From an uncultured Lachnospiraceae bacterium (GTDB taxonomy: Bacteria; Bacillota; Clostridia; Lachnospirales; Lachnospiraceae), in assembly GCA_900551235.1 (NCBI GenBank), contig URUU01000073.1:1-5088 (forward strand): 5,088 bases of DNA, in the 5' to 3' direction. The notes beneath the pieces are model-generated. The model worked only from the letters and a program-made list of their open reading frames with translations. It did not search any database and was not told the origin of the DNA. The translations under genes were made by a program, and so were the position numbers. Positions 4,890 to 5,088 of the stretch are shown piece after piece. The stretch's first letter is position 1. Every line of letters starts with the position of its first letter.

Positions 4890-5088
4890 TTATGGAATCA
4901 CATCTACCGCTTCGGAATCGTAAGCTTCCAGTGTCAGCGTGACGGGTTCGGTTTCCGTGTATACCGTAACAGTCTGGGTTTCTCCGGAGTTATTCATCAC
5001 AACCAGCTTGCCGCTGGCCGGATAATAAGCACATTCAGCCTGAGGGATGTCAGTGAGCCAGGTGCGGTCCAGCGGTTCTCCGCCTGCC
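4890..5088 (-). CDS. C-terminal fragment of a carbohydrate-active enzyme, probably a GH112 galactoside phosphorylase
   Basis: The reading frame enters from the right edge and ends at TAA (4890-4892), giving the last 65 residues of a longer protein; the fragment is cut by the window, not by mutation. The visible part predicts a small beta domain: ECAYYPASGKLVVMNNSG followed by alternating strands TQTVTVYT, PVTLTLEAYDS and AVDVIP. This pattern of a Tyr-Pro turn, a G-K-L-V-V strand and N-N-S resembles the C-terminal domain of GH112 enzymes (galacto-N-biose/lacto-N-biose or galactosyl-rhamnose phosphorylase), recalled from memory without alignment. Its neighbour rhaM, 18 nt downstream, favours the D-galactosyl-beta-1,4-L-rhamnose phosphorylase type, which yields galactose 1-phosphate and L-rhamnose. 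The C-terminal domain of a GH42 beta-galactosidase or another rhamnose-related glycosidase is the main alternative. No catalytic residue is in view. Confidence 0.6.
   Translation of the reverse strand, partial: AGGEPLDRTWLTDIPQAECAYYPASGKLVVMNNSGETQTVTVYTETEPVTLTLEAYDSEAVDVIP

Overview
The window looks like chromosome from an anaerobic member of the Clostridia, most likely the Lachnospiraceae. The grounds are AGGAGG-type ribosome binding sites, moderate G+C, short gene spacing, and protein family choices: a single-unit THUMP methyltransferase, a YfcE phosphodiesterase, a C1 peptidase with a lectin-like tail, and a GH112-like fragment beside rhaM. No database search was possible, so this placement is inference. 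All genes read on the minus strand, so transcription runs from high to low coordinates.

Right side (about 4528-5088): the end of a carbohydrate operon. The last 65 codons of an enzyme resembling the C-terminal beta domain of GH112 galactoside phosphorylases lie 18 nt before a complete L-rhamnose mutarotase gene (rhaM). A small hairpin with a T run follows the rhaM stop directly. If the fragment is a galactosyl-rhamnose phosphorylase, the pair would release L-rhamnose from a pectin-derived disaccharide and convert its anomers for catabolism.

Middle (4166-4559): a gene-free stretch of 394 bases. It holds the rhaM terminator, a good sigma-A-type promoter (TTGCAT-N17-TATAAT, minus strand), a perfect 14-bp hairpin, and a cluster of direct and inverted copies of a short motif (core ATGGACACAAAT, often with CGGATGTTTC). 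A second TATAAT lies just before the next gene. This is the least explained and most interesting part of the window.

Left side (14-4165): a mostly housekeeping cluster. In transcription order it has a stand-alone single-domain rhodanese, a YfcE-type metallophosphodiesterase with its own strong promoter (TTGACA-N17-TATAGT), a THUMP-domain RNA N2-guanine methyltransferase of the RlmL/YpsC type, a membrane-anchored papain-like (C1) peptidase, and the XTP/dITP pyrophosphatase RdgB. The yfcE, methyltransferase and peptidase genes are spaced 26 nt and 1 nt apart and look co-transcribed. The peptidase starts at TTG, with its ribosome binding site inside the last codons of the methyltransferase gene. 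rdgB follows 65 nt later. Nucleotide sanitation and RNA modification are cytosolic, so the exported peptidase is the odd member.

I found no complete mobile element, CRISPR array, tRNA or rRNA. The intergenic repeat cluster and its possible alternative RNA pairings are the best candidates for something undescribed, but they rest on sequence pattern alone.
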